Assembly (NCBI RefSeq): GCF_030846775.1
Contig: NZ_CP132910.1
Span: 840,001 to 904,000 of the forward strand
DNA length: 64,000 bases
Direction: 5' to 3'
DNA from: Geothrix sp. 21YS21S-2
GTDB taxonomy: Bacteria; Acidobacteriota; Holophagae; Holophagales; Holophagaceae
Shown here: positions 8,309 to 17,911 of the stretch, one piece after another
Layout of the letters: every line of letters starts with the position of its first letter
Numbering within the stretch: the stretch's first letter is position 1
Position numbers and translations under genes: made by a program
Notes under the pieces: model-generated
The model's database searches: none
Told to the model about the DNA's origin: nothing
The model's input: only the letters and a program-made list of their open reading frames with translations

Positions 8309-10552
8309 GTGGCCAACCCCGTCAAGGTCGAAATCACCGGAGATGCCAAGAGCCTCTTCGATACGCTCCACCAGAGCACTGCCGGCCTGAAGGGGTTCGC
8401 CTCTGAAGTGAATGCGATGGGGACCAGCATGTCCAAGGTCCTCGGCAACATCCAAGCCCCCCTCATCGCCCTCGCGGGCCTTGTGGGGGGCACGTCGTTT
8501 CTCAAGGGGACGGTGGCGGAAACGAAGGACTGGACCATCGAGGCCTCGAAATTGGCCCGCACGCTGGGGATCACTACCGAAGAGGCCTCTGTCTTCGGAA
8601 TGGCCATTTCGCGAGTCTATGGGGACGCGGACACGTTCCTGAGCATCGCCGCAAAAATGACCCGGACGCTCAATTCGAATGAGGAGGCCTTCCATAACCT
8701 GGGGATCTCCACACGGGATAGCTCTGGTCACCTTCGGAACTCCAGGGACGTGATGCTGGATACCTTCAAGGCACTTTCCGAAATGAAAATCGGGACGGAC
8801 CGAAACGTGGCCTCTACCCAAATTTTCGGAAAGGGTTGGTTGGAGGTTCAGAAGTATCTGAAAATCAACGAAGAGGCCCTCCGGTCGGCGCGTGAGGAAA
8901 CGGAGCGTCTCAACCTCATCGTTGGAAGTGATGCAGTCCAAGCAACCAGCGACTACCGGGCCGCCAGTGAGAAGCTGGACGTTACACTGAAGGCCCTCAA
9001 GATCAGGATCGGCCAGGAATTGATGCCGGTCATGACCCAGTTCAACAACGCAGCTGCGGAGGAAGGTCCGAGCGCCCTGAAGGTTCTCGGGGGCGCTCTG
9101 CGCAGCGTCTTCGAGATCCTCGATGGCATCTGGTCGGGGTTCAAGATGTTCGCGGTCGGCCTGGTGGGTGTGATCCGGGCGATCTACGAAACGGCCGTGG
9201 CCATCCTCAACCCGATCTGGGGGTTCCTCACGGGAGGGATTCCGGGATTCAAACGGGAATGGGCCTTGGCCAACAAGGATCTCACGGTCCACTGGCAGGA
9301 CACGGTCAACGCCTTGAACGAGATCGGCGACGCTTACACCATGCGGCAGATGACCCGCTGGGGCGAACTCCAGGCGGCCCAGAAGAAATCGGTCGCCCTT
9401 CAGGGTGGCGGTAATTATGCGGAAACGGGGTCGGGCCGAGAAGCGGTGGATGCGGAGAAGAAGGTCCGCAAAGCCATCGAGGCAGAGCGCCTCCGGCACT
9501 ATCAACGGATGGCCGCCATCGATTCGGCGGATGTCCTCCGCGGCCAGGAAGAGCGGAGAAAGGATAACGCCTGGCTGATCAAGGAAATGGAGGATGAGGA
9601 AAAGAGGAAGGCGGAGCAAATCAGGAAGGACCACGAGGCGGCCTCCCAAATCTTCGGCTACACCGGGAAGGCGGGTGCATCCCGGGCGGTGGACGAATAC
9701 CTCATCGAGAGCCAGGATGCTTTCAAACGATGGAAGGATATGGTCACCGGCGTCATCAATGGCGTGGAGAATGCCTTCGCCAGCGGATTCACGGGCATCC
9801 TCACCTTCCAGATGAAACTGGCTGACGGCCTTCGCTCCATATGGAAGGGCATTTCCCAGTCGATCATCGGGGAACTCTCCAAGGTCATGGCGAAACAGGT
9901 CATGAACTGGGGCCTGGAGAAAGCCATGGCCCTCTGGCGGAGGATCTCGACCAAGGAAGAGATCGGGCTGCAGGCAGAGAAGACCGCAGCCACCGTCACC
10001 GGATCCGTGGCCACCACGGCCGCCGCCGGCACGGAAGCCGCGGCCTCTACGACCGCCACTGGCGCGAACATTGGCAAGGCCACTTCGGGCTTCTTCAGCG
10101 CCTACGCCGGCATTCCCTGGGTCGGAATCGCCATGGCCCTGGCCGGCATCGCCGTCATGATGGCGGTGATGAACTCCATCACGGCCCACGCGGTGGGCGG
10201 GCTCATCAACAAGCCCACCCTCTCCCTCATGGGCGAGGCCGGCCCGGAGCTGGTGGCGCCCGAGCACGATTTCAAAGACTGGGCCTACAACCTTTCCGCC
10301 AACGTCCTCGCCTCCCAGCAGCAGGCCCAGGGCTACCAGCGCCTGGGTTCGAGCTACGCCTCGACCCCCAATGCGGGCGGGGGAGGCCAAACCGTCCTGA
10401 ACGCGGATGGCATGTTCCGTGGTGCCATCATCATGGACACCTCCAAAGCCGGGATGACCCGGGCCGCGAACTACGTCCTGAAGACCCTGGCGCACGCCCA
10501 GGGCACGCGCGGGGTCGTCCTGCGGCCCGGATCCGTCCTGGGAGGCATCTAG
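8309..10552 (+). CDS. Tail tape measure protein
   Basis: A 747-residue protein starting with GTG behind a GAGG sequence. Residues 1-120 show the typical start of tape measure proteins (helices around a TSFLKGTVAETKDWTIEASKLARTLG segment). The middle is helical and highly charged (residues 390-450), and residues 585-640 form a hydrophobic segment with the frequent motif HAVGGLINKPTLSLMGEAGPELV near 630-655. It sets tail length and is ejected ahead of DNA. With roughly 0.15 nm per residue the tail would be about 110 nm, an inference from general siphophage data. Confidence 0.9.
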   Translation: MANPVKVEITGDAKSLFDTLHQSTAGLKGFASEVNAMGTSMSKVLGNIQAPLIALAGLVGGTSFLKGTVAETKDWTIEASKLARTLGITTEEASVFGMAISRVYGDADTFLSIAAKMTRTLNSNEEAFHNLGISTRDSSGHLRNSRDVMLDTFKALSEMKIGTDRNVASTQIFGKGWLEVQKYLKINEEALRSAREETERLNLIVGSDAVQATSDYRAASEKLDVTLKALKIRIGQELMPVMTQFNNAAAEEGPSALKVLGGALRSVFEILDGIWSGFKMFAVGLVGVIRAIYETAVAILNPIWGFLTGGIPGFKREWALANKDLTVHWQDTVNALNEIGDAYTMRQMTRWGELQAAQKKSVALQGGGNYAETGSGREAVDAEKKVRKAIEAERLRHYQRMAAIDSADVLRGQEERRKDNAWLIKEMEDEEKRKAEQIRKDHEAASQIFGYTGKAGASRAVDEYLIESQDAFKRWKDMVTGVINGVENAFASGFTGILTFQMKLADGLRSIWKGISQSIIGELSKVMAKQVMNWGLEKAMALWRRISTKEEIGLQAEKTAATVTGSVATTAAAGTEAAASTTATGANIGKATSGFFSAYAGIPWVGIAMALAGIAVMMAVMNSITAHAVGGLINKPTLSLMGEAGPELVAPEHDFKDWAYNLSANVLASQQQAQGYQRLGSSYASTPNAGGGGQTVLNADGMFRGAIIMDTSKAGMTRAANYVLKTLAHAQGTRGVVLRPGSVLGGI

Positions 10553-13500
10553 TGTCCACCTGGCATGCCCTCGCGACCGAGCGCCTCGGGACGCCGGATC
10601 CGTCCTGGATTTCAATCTTCGGACCCACCGCCTCGGATGTAGCCGCGCTGCGCACCCTGGACCTGACGCCCAACGGGATGCCGATGGACGCCATCTCCCA
10701 GTCCATGGAGCGGGACCTCCTTCGCGCGAGCATCGGCCAGGTATCCATCTCCCTGGCCGATCCGGACGGGTCCCTGGCCACGCAGTTGGGGCCCTCCAGC
10801 ACCATCTTGGCCACCTCATCCCGCTACGCCGGGCCCTGGATTACCATCACCGAGCAGTGGAGCACCAATTCCGAGGTTCGGTTCTTCGGGTACCTGGACG
10901 AGACCACCATCCAGTGGTCGGAGATGGATGCCACCACCACCTTCACGGTCTATGCCTCCTCCCAGCTTCTCGCCGAGCGGAAACTCCAGGACATCTCCTC
11001 CATCCTGCGGCCGTATCCCTCCGTTCCCGGTGCGGCCGCCTCGCCCCTCACCGTGACCACGGCGGACGCCGCCCTCCACGCCGTGGTGAGCGCCTACACG
11101 CCCCGGTCCAACGCCCTCGCCCTTGAACAGGCCCTCTGGGCCGGCGGTTCCCTCGCGGGCGGGGCAGCCGTGGCCCGGGAAAACCTGGATCTGGGCGGTC
11201 ACGCCGTTTATTACGATCCTCCGGCGGCCCCGGCCCTGACGGCCACCATCGCGGGGCAAACCTACGCTGTGGCCTCAGTGTCCTGGGACCCCAGCATCTC
11301 GGCCTCGGATTCCGAGGGCCTATTGTGGCGCCCCTTCCGCTACACCTTCGCCGGCACGCCCAACCTGGCCGGGGTCCTGTCTGTGGGCAGCACCATCACC
11401 TGGAACGCCTCGGAGGCCGAGCTCAGCCACTACGTCCTGGCCGAGGACATCCCGGCGCCCGCGACCGGAGCGGATGGCCAAGCCTGGGTCCGGTTCCGAG
11501 CGGTGGGGCAGCTGGTCGCCGGGGACAAGCTCACCGTGACCTACAAGGACAGCAATTCCAGGACCGCCTCCACCGAATGGACCGCCATCGACGTGGACGG
11601 GGAGCGCAACCGGGTCTGGCTCAAGGATCCCCTGCAAAATGCCCTCACCATGGCCAATGTGATCCGGATTCGGAGGAACAGCCAGGATCCGGTCCTGGTG
11701 GATGGCGTGTCAATGCTCCGCAAGGTGGTCGCTCCCTGGTCGGTGGACACCAGTCACCTCCTGCCGGCCATCACCACCGCCCCCTGCCTTACGTGGCTAC
11801 CCCTGCAGGCCACGCCGGACCTCTACGGGGCCACGGACATTCAGCCCCTGGACCGGGCCGGCAAGGTGCGCATCTCCCGCCGGGGCGGGACCGATGGGAC
11901 CGGGGCCAGCCCATCCGCCGGCGTGTGGGAGGGGACCGTTGATACCTCCTGGTCCTGGATTGCCTCCTCTGATGCCGCGATCACTGCGCGCCAGGTAGGC
12001 AACCTCAACCAGTGGCCCGGCGGTGCCAATTCGCTCTTTCCTCCGTCCCTTTGGATCGATGGGGACTTGAGTTCAGGGGCCACCATCCCGCCCAATGGGT
12101 GGCGCCGGTCCGCCCGGAGCTCCGAATCCATCACGGATCAGATCCCCGCCTCCATCGGCCTCACCTGGTCCGGAACGGCCTTGTCCTGGTCCAGTCAGGC
12201 CGCCTCGGGCCGGGTTCCCACCAAGGTGATCCACTACTCCGCCCAGAGCCTCGCCCCGGGGCGCTACACGGTCACCAGTGGGACCTGGACCTTCGAGGCC
12301 CATTCCGGCGCGGGCACCCTGGGATCAGGCTCAACCGTCACCCCCACCGGTCTGCCCACGGGCTCCATTCTCCAACTGGGGATGGGGGCCTATGCCTCCT
12401 CTGGGACCCACCAGGAGGCCATCCTGGGCCTCTGGGTCTCTGGATCGGGGCCCTTCACCGCTGCCTCGGCCTGCCTCCTCAGCATCGCATCCGGCGGAGC
12501 CCTCACGGTCCGGGCCACCAGCTCCCTCACAACCCCCCAGGCCGGCCCGTGGGCTATCGGCGGAGGCCTAATCATGTGCACCTACCCCGAGACCCTCTCG
12601 GGCGTGGTCTACCCCCACACGCGCCTGTGGCTGGTGGATGGCGGGACGGTGGTGACAAGCGACCTCTCAACGGTTGAAATCATCCCGGGGACCGTGCAGC
12701 CCCTTTCCATCGTCGCTGGGCGGATCTCCGGGTGGGTCGCCCTGGGCCTTGAGAGCTACCAGGACGACGACGGCAAGGTCCAGCGCCGGGCGCGCCTGAT
12801 CCAGCTCGACGGGAACCTGCAGGTGGCCAATGGCACTCCCGAGCCCAACCCGGCGGCCCCCCTGGACAAATCCGTCAACTTCAGCCGAGGAAGCCTGATC
12901 GCAAATCCAGTCCCTGCAAGCGGCAGCATCCTGGGGCGCATGGTGCGCACGGGCCAGGGGGATCGATGCGTGGGCCTGCTGGGCGGACGGTTGTTCCTTG
13001 TTGACAACCTGGTGTCCCAGGTCCTGGAGAGGGTGAGCCTTTCGGACCTGTCTTCCCTGGACTACATGGAGCAGCTCGGCCAAGCCCTCATGGCCACCGG
13101 AGTCCAGCTGCCCGATGGCAGCATCGCCATGGTCTCCCGCAGGTCCGGGACCCTGCGTGGTTCCGTATCCCCGGCCGCCGAGGGCAACGTGACCTTCTGC
13201 CCGGTGGGCATCTGGACGGGTCAGGTCGAGGTGGGTTTTCAGGATCAGATCGCGGGTACGACCGAGACCACCGTATCCCTGCCGGCCTGGACCGGAGGCA
13301 AGGTCTTGCAACTGGACCTCTCCAAGGTCTTGAGCAGCCCTGCCCAGTCGCAGGCCATTGGCGATTCCATGGCGGCCCACTGGGGGGTCCCGGCGGCCGC
13401 CAGGACCGCAACCTGGGTTGATCCCGCGCGCGGCCTCCAGGCCGCCATGGCGCCCCCGTTCTGGGCCGCCTATCAGGTCGGGGACCGGGTTCCCGCAGCA

Positions 13501-13593
13501 GGCCGGACCTGGAAGCTGACCCAGTTGAACTGGTCCCCCGAGCTGCGGAGCGCGGACGTTGAATTGCTGGAAATCCCTGGAGGTGGCGCATGA
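10552..13593 (+). CDS. Large phage tail protein
   Basis: A 1013-residue protein whose GTG start overlaps the tape measure stop. The N-terminal 150 residues (SIFGPTASDVAALRTLDLTP, then a repeated strand pattern with FFGYLDETTIQWSE) resemble distal-tail or hub components that follow the tape measure. The remainder is a series of beta-rich segments with many Ser, Thr, Gly and Trp residues, typical of tail tip proteins. No enzymatic motif is evident. It overlaps the next gene by four bases. Family membership beyond tail protein is not clear. Confidence 0.7.
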   Translation: MSTWHALATERLGTPDPSWISIFGPTASDVAALRTLDLTPNGMPMDAISQSMERDLLRASIGQVSISLADPDGSLATQLGPSSTILATSSRYAGPWITITEQWSTNSEVRFFGYLDETTIQWSEMDATTTFTVYASSQLLAERKLQDISSILRPYPSVPGAAASPLTVTTADAALHAVVSAYTPRSNALALEQALWAGGSLAGGAAVARENLDLGGHAVYYDPPAAPALTATIAGQTYAVASVSWDPSISASDSEGLLWRPFRYTFAGTPNLAGVLSVGSTITWNASEAELSHYVLAEDIPAPATGADGQAWVRFRAVGQLVAGDKLTVTYKDSNSRTASTEWTAIDVDGERNRVWLKDPLQNALTMANVIRIRRNSQDPVLVDGVSMLRKVVAPWSVDTSHLLPAITTAPCLTWLPLQATPDLYGATDIQPLDRAGKVRISRRGGTDGTGASPSAGVWEGTVDTSWSWIASSDAAITARQVGNLNQWPGGANSLFPPSLWIDGDLSSGATIPPNGWRRSARSSESITDQIPASIGLTWSGTALSWSSQAASGRVPTKVIHYSAQSLAPGRYTVTSGTWTFEAHSGAGTLGSGSTVTPTGLPTGSILQLGMGAYASSGTHQEAILGLWVSGSGPFTAASACLLSIASGGALTVRATSSLTTPQAGPWAIGGGLIMCTYPETLSGVVYPHTRLWLVDGGTVVTSDLSTVEIIPGTVQPLSIVAGRISGWVALGLESYQDDDGKVQRRARLIQLDGNLQVANGTPEPNPAAPLDKSVNFSRGSLIANPVPASGSILGRMVRTGQGDRCVGLLGGRLFLVDNLVSQVLERVSLSDLSSLDYMEQLGQALMATGVQLPDGSIAMVSRRSGTLRGSVSPAAEGNVTFCPVGIWTGQVEVGFQDQIAGTTETTVSLPAWTGGKVLQLDLSKVLSSPAQSQAIGDSMAAHWGVPAAARTATWVDPARGLQAAMAPPFWAAYQVGDRVPAAGRTWKLTQLNWSPELRSADVELLEIPGGGA

Positions 13594-14090
13594 CCTGGGT
13601 CGTGTACGGCCTGAATCAGACCCGGATCACGCTCTATGCCGCGGACGGCACGACGCCTCTGTACCGGATCACCCTCCAGAAGGAGCAGCGGGAGGGCCTG
13701 AAACTGTCCTTCCCCCCTGAAGGTGTGCCCCACGATCTCGGCAGCGGAGCCCAGTGGGCCAAGCAGTGGACCCATCGTGGATTCCGCCCCCGCCTGGATA
13801 TCAGCTGGGACCGAGGGGTGGAGAGCATTCGGGAAACCTGGACCAGCGGGGCCTGGGGTCCCCCGGTCACCATCCTGACTGTCACCGCTTTGAGCCTGAT
13901 CTTCACCTATGCCTTCCAGGCCCCATGCCTGGTTGAACCGCACCTGGACAAGGCCTACAGCTTCAGCGCCCAGCCGGATCCGACGAAGGCCTTGGAACTC
14001 CAGGACCTCAAGCGGGTGGTGCACACCTCCTTGGCTCTCAGCCTCATCGCCACGATTCCCGGGCCCATCCCCGATTGGGCCTCCCTGTGA
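13590..14090 (+). CDS. Phage tail protein, short paralogue
   Basis: A 166-residue protein. Its sequence aligns with the N-terminal part of the next gene: both carry TRIT near residue 12, an HDLGSG or HELGSG motif, a following THRGFR or AHRGFR motif, and WTSGAWG or WTDGAWG. The two genes therefore descend from a duplication, and the second gained or kept a much longer C-terminal part. They are linked by a GTGA overlap. A structural role at the tail tip is inferred from position. Confidence 0.6.
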   Translation: MTWVVYGLNQTRITLYAADGTTPLYRITLQKEQREGLKLSFPPEGVPHDLGSGAQWAKQWTHRGFRPRLDISWDRGVESIRETWTSGAWGPPVTILTVTALSLIFTYAFQAPCLVEPHLDKAYSFSAQPDPTKALELQDLKRVVHTSLALSLIATIPGPIPDWASL

Positions 14091-15925
14091 GCACGGTTTA
14101 CGATGCCACGCAGCCAACCCGGATCACCGTCCTCTCGGGGGTCGGGTTGCCTGTGGCGAGGTGGACCCTCCAGGCTTCGACCCGGGAGGGGCGGAAGATC
14201 CGGTGGATCCCGGACGGCCGCCTCCACGAACTCGGGAGCGGTGCAGGCCATGCCCGGGCCTGGGCGCATCGTGGCTTCCGCTTGGAGTTGAACCTGGCCT
14301 GGGACACCGGGCTGACCTCCTTCCGGGAGGCGTGGACGGATGGCGCCTGGGGCCCGCAGGTGGAACTTCCCACCCTGGATGCCGTGGGGGAAATCGTCAA
14401 CGGGTCGGAGATCTACCCGGTGGTTGTGGAGCCGATCCTGGGCCTGACGGTCCTGACCTTCTCGGCTCAGGCCTTCGACTTCACCCATGGGATCCAAGAC
14501 ACCCGGGGAATCGTTCACCGGGGAATTCAATTGATTCTGCAGGCAACCAGCTCCGCGGGTGGAGCTTCGGCCGATCCCAACTCGTATCCCACCGGTTGGA
14601 GCTATGGCCAGTGGAGTTATTACACCTGGGATTCCTCGCGTGTGCCCGGGCCCATCGTGGGCGCCCGGTGGCTCTACAACCTCAAGATCGTCAGCCTCGC
14701 GGGCTACCCATCGGGCTCCTGGACTGCGGAAATCCAGCGCAGGGACCTCCTGGATCGGGTCAACCACACGTTCCAGGCGTATGCCCGCCTGGACCAGATC
14801 ATCGAGGCTGGAGACCTCACCACGGACGCGGGAATCCTGGTAGTGGACGGGGAGATCTACCTCACCTGCACGCCGAAATTTGCCACGACCAATATGCTGC
14901 GCTGCCCAGTGCGGTCCGTGCTCTACCACCTCGACAGCGTGGGCGAGGATGGCGTGGGCGTGTTTTCATTGGTTGCCTCGGAGGATATCCCCGACCAGGC
15001 CCCGAGTTCCGGGCAGTGGGTCCAATCCGACTATGCCGCCGGCCAGTTGCAGACCTCTGCCTGGGTGCCGAGCTACACCTATGGGTGGGTCAATGGGCAG
15101 ATGCAGACCCTCTATGGGCCCTATGCGGTTTATGGCGGGAGTTACACGTTCCCGGTTCGGTCCACCCTCACCGGCACCCTGGCCATGACGGCTTACGGTC
15201 ACGGATTGACCAACTGGCGCCTGGAGCACGTGGAAACCTTCACGAACCGAATCGTGACCCTCATGACCTACGTGGGGGATCAGCGGGCCGTGGACAACCC
15301 CGGGGACTGGTATTCGGTTCATGCCCGGGCATCCTACGAGATCACCTACCGAGGGCTTGAGGGCGGGGCTCCCTGGGTCACCTCCCACGAACTCGTCTCC
15401 ACTGGCGACTGGGACCCTTCGTGCTTCGGCGTCGCGCACCTCGTCCAGTCCGGCGTACGAATTAACCTCTATCACACGTGGGGCGGGGGCTACTACCTGG
15501 AGCCCTACATCGCCCATCCCGTGACCTACAACGCCCAGTGCATCTATGCCCTGATCTGGGGCAGCACAACGATCCTGGATGAGTGGGACCAGGAGTCATC
15601 CACGGGAGCCGTATCCCGGGGCTATTACCTCGTGGATCGGGACCACCGGTACCGGGTCCGCACCCCGCCATCCCTGGCCACGGGCAGCGATGAGATGGTG
15701 GGTCTCTGGGGCACGGCTGGAGAGGCGGTGGTGTTCCACCGCGAGGGGCAGCCCCTGGACTACAGCGCGTTCTACGTCCTGCAGTCCACAGATACAGCGG
15801 CAGCCCACCCCTACAGCATCTTCAGCTACCTGGATTCGTCGGGTGAGGTGGTGCACCTGGAGGGCGCCGAGGACCCGACGCCCACGCTCTGGCGGGGCGA
15901 AACCAAGATCGCGGATCTGAACTGA
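14087..15925 (+). CDS. Phage tail protein, long paralogue
   Basis: A 612-residue protein. The GTG at 14087 is chosen because it overlaps the preceding stop and aligns the N-terminus with the paralogue upstream; a TTG twelve bases earlier is also open. Residues 1-130 match the shorter neighbour. Residues 150-610 are rich in Tyr, Trp, Ser and Gly with repeated beta-strand patterns, suggesting an extended tail-tip or fibre-base protein. No catalytic motif is seen. It precedes the fibre-like gene by seven bases. Confidence 0.6.
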   Translation: MSTVYDATQPTRITVLSGVGLPVARWTLQASTREGRKIRWIPDGRLHELGSGAGHARAWAHRGFRLELNLAWDTGLTSFREAWTDGAWGPQVELPTLDAVGEIVNGSEIYPVVVEPILGLTVLTFSAQAFDFTHGIQDTRGIVHRGIQLILQATSSAGGASADPNSYPTGWSYGQWSYYTWDSSRVPGPIVGARWLYNLKIVSLAGYPSGSWTAEIQRRDLLDRVNHTFQAYARLDQIIEAGDLTTDAGILVVDGEIYLTCTPKFATTNMLRCPVRSVLYHLDSVGEDGVGVFSLVASEDIPDQAPSSGQWVQSDYAAGQLQTSAWVPSYTYGWVNGQMQTLYGPYAVYGGSYTFPVRSTLTGTLAMTAYGHGLTNWRLEHVETFTNRIVTLMTYVGDQRAVDNPGDWYSVHARASYEITYRGLEGGAPWVTSHELVSTGDWDPSCFGVAHLVQSGVRINLYHTWGGGYYLEPYIAHPVTYNAQCIYALIWGSTTILDEWDQESSTGAVSRGYYLVDRDHRYRVRTPPSLATGSDEMVGLWGTAGEAVVFHREGQPLDYSAFYVLQSTDTAAAHPYSIFSYLDSSGEVVHLEGAEDPTPTLWRGETKIADLN

Positions 15926-15932
15926 GGCGCCG

Positions 15933-17003
15933 ATGGCCACGTACACGACCCATTTCAACTTCTACCAACCCCTCGAGGGCGATGGCATCATCAACGGCCA
16001 CACCTGGGGCCTGCAGATCAACGACAACTTCGATGCCATCGACGCCCTGCTCTGGTCCCTTTCGAATAATAAAATGTCCACACCGGAGGGTGGCACAGAG
16101 GGTCAAGTAATTGGGAAGGTGGGAGGAGTCCAAGCCTGGATGACCCTCCCCTCCGGCCTCCCCCCGGGCGGGACGCTCGGGCAGGTGGTGACCAGGGTGG
16201 AAGGCGGGGGCGCTTGGGCGGATCCGCCCGTGGGCTTTCCCCCCGGTGGAACCACGCACCAGATTCCCCGCAAGGTGGACAACACCGACTACAACATCGA
16301 ATGGGCCGACCCCCCGTCCGGCGGCGGCGGTAGTGGGACCACGTGGACGCATTGGGATCCGGACCGACCTCCCACCACGCCCAGTGCGCTGAATGATGAA
16401 TACTCCAGCGGGACCACCCTGGATAGCAAATGGACCACGGTCAATTGGACGGCCCCTAGCGTCGTGAACGTGAACACGACGGTGCCCGGTGCCCTCTATA
16501 TGAAATGCACCAGTACGGGGGCGACTCTTCCATCCAAGATGCAACCCATCCCCCCGGGGGACTTCATGATCGTCATGAAGGGGGGCGTCCAGTCCGAGGC
16601 CGCCACCGGGAGCAATGCTGGATTTGGCATCCTCCTGGCCGATGGCGTGACCGCGGGGGCCGGCAACCAGGTCATTCTCGGCAGCCTGACCTACAACTAT
16701 TTCACCACATGGCTTTACACCTGGACGGGCTACAACAGCTTTTCAAGCAACCTTTTCCTGCGCACCGAGCAGGCCCGATACCTCCGCATCTGGCGCGCGA
16801 GCGGCAACTACCACTGGGGCACGAGCTGGGATGGGGAGACCTGGACCGACTATGCCTACAACCCGGCGTTCACCCCTACGCATTTCGGAGTGGCTGGCCT
16901 CGGCAACCAGAGCGCCGCAGCCCACATCACGTTCAAGTTTTTCCGCTACTACGACAGCGCCACGGCCATCGTCGGCGGCCTGATCGAGGACACCATGGCA
17001 TGA
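15933..17003 (+). CDS. Phage tail fibre / receptor-binding-like protein
   Basis: A 356-residue protein in the last position of the tail module. Residues 1-40 (NFYQPLEGDGIINGHTWGLQINDNFDAID) resemble the virion-anchoring start of fibre proteins. Residues 50-130 hold three imperfect repeats of the form GGT-x-GQV-x(8-12)-W-x(2)-P, a collagen- or head-fibre-like spacer. Residues 150-350 form a beta-rich domain with a concanavalin-like pattern (WTTVNWTAP, YLRIWRASGNYHWGTSWDGETW), a plausible carbohydrate-binding head. Receptor binding is inferred. Confidence 0.65.
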   Translation: MATYTTHFNFYQPLEGDGIINGHTWGLQINDNFDAIDALLWSLSNNKMSTPEGGTEGQVIGKVGGVQAWMTLPSGLPPGGTLGQVVTRVEGGGAWADPPVGFPPGGTTHQIPRKVDNTDYNIEWADPPSGGGGSGTTWTHWDPDRPPTTPSALNDEYSSGTTLDSKWTTVNWTAPSVVNVNTTVPGALYMKCTSTGATLPSKMQPIPPGDFMIVMKGGVQSEAATGSNAGFGILLADGVTAGAGNQVILGSLTYNYFTTWLYTWTGYNSFSSNLFLRTEQARYLRIWRASGNYHWGTSWDGETWTDYAYNPAFTPTHFGVAGLGNQSAAAHITFKFFRYYDSATAIVGGLIEDTMA

Positions 17004-17152
17004 GCAGGCCGGTCGAAAAGCCCACCCGCGCCCAGCTGCGCGCCGCGGAGCGGATGGTCGCGCGGATCCGCGAGTCCCGGCGCCTGGAGGCGGAATATGA
17101 GGCGACACTCGACCCCCGTCAGTTCGATTCCGAGGAGGTGCCTATGGTGTGA
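17000..17152 (+). CDS. Small phage protein of unknown function
   Basis: A 50-residue, highly charged helical protein (RAQLRAAERMVARIRESRRLEAEYEATL) whose ATG overlaps the stop of the fibre gene as ATGA. I do not recognise the family. The overlap and its location at the end of the tail operon suggest a real gene, perhaps an accessory tail or host-takeover protein, but no function can be assigned. Confidence 0.5.
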   Translation: MSRPVEKPTRAQLRAAERMVARIRESRRLEAEYEATLDPRQFDSEEVPMV

Positions 17153-17570
17153 GGCCTGGAGATTGTGGGAACCAGATGGGGGCCACAGGATGGCCCCCTC
17201 CCTTTTCAGTTCTGGATCCCGGTGAGGATGCCGTCCTCGAAGTAGAGGAAGGACCCGCTGGAGTAGCACCACTGTTCATGGCGGACACCGTCACGGTAAA
17301 CGCTCCGGTTGATATGGTCCGGCCGGCCCCAACTCGAGTACCGGACCCGTTCCGCCGGCATACCGATGCGAACGCCCTCCTTCCTCCATGCGGCGTGGAG
17401 TTTCCTCTCAGCCTCCTTCGCGGCCTCCGCCTGCTTGGCATCGGCCACCTTCTTCAGCGATCCGATCTGGCCTGCAAGCGCCGCCGCCTTGGAGAACTCC
17501 GGAGTTTCCTTTGGGATGAAGCCCACATGGGTCCGAATTCGGTTCGCCTGCTCCGGTGCATAGCCGTTCT

Positions 17571-17574
17571 TCTT
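17571..17574. repeat. Left copy of 4-bp IS target-site duplication
   Basis: TCTT directly flanks the left TG end of the insertion sequence and is repeated at 18986-18989 next to the right CA end. Removing the element and one copy restores the interrupted reading frame, which supports these as the true borders. Confidence 0.85.
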
Positions 17575-17641
17575 TGGCCTTTCCCCAAATCTGAGTACCA
17601 AATGAAACGTTAGGGCTCATCCTGAACGAGGAGAACCCTGA

Positions 17642-17911
17642 ATGCGCAAGCCCAAGCTCACCGACGAGCAGATCGTCGCCCTTCTGCGTGAGGCAGAACG
17701 AGGCGAAAACACCATCACCGAGCTTTGCAAAAAGGCCGGCGTCTCCGAGGTGACCTTCTACCGGTGGCGGAACAAGTTCTCCGGGAACACCGTGCAGGAC
17801 GTCCGGAAGCTCAAGCAGTTGGAGAAGGACAACGCTCGCCTCCTGCGGCTCCTTGGGCAGCGGGACGTCGAGATCGACGCCATGAAGGAACTGCTCGCAA
17901 AAAAATGGTGA
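17642..17911 (+). CDS. IS3-family transposase OrfA
   Basis: An 89-residue protein with the helix-turn-helix of IS3 OrfA proteins (LTDEQIVALLREAERGENTITELCKKAGVSEVTFYRWRNKFSG), which binds the terminal repeats, followed by a leucine-zipper-like helix (VRKLKQLEKDNARLLRLLGQRDVEIDAMKEL). It ends in a run of seven A residues at 17899-17905. In zero frame this reads A AAA AAA, a strong -1 slippery heptamer that would produce the OrfAB fusion transposase. The unfused OrfA usually acts as an inhibitor of transposition in this family. Confidence 0.92.
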   Translation: MRKPKLTDEQIVALLREAERGENTITELCKKAGVSEVTFYRWRNKFSGNTVQDVRKLKQLEKDNARLLRLLGQRDVEIDAMKELLAKKW

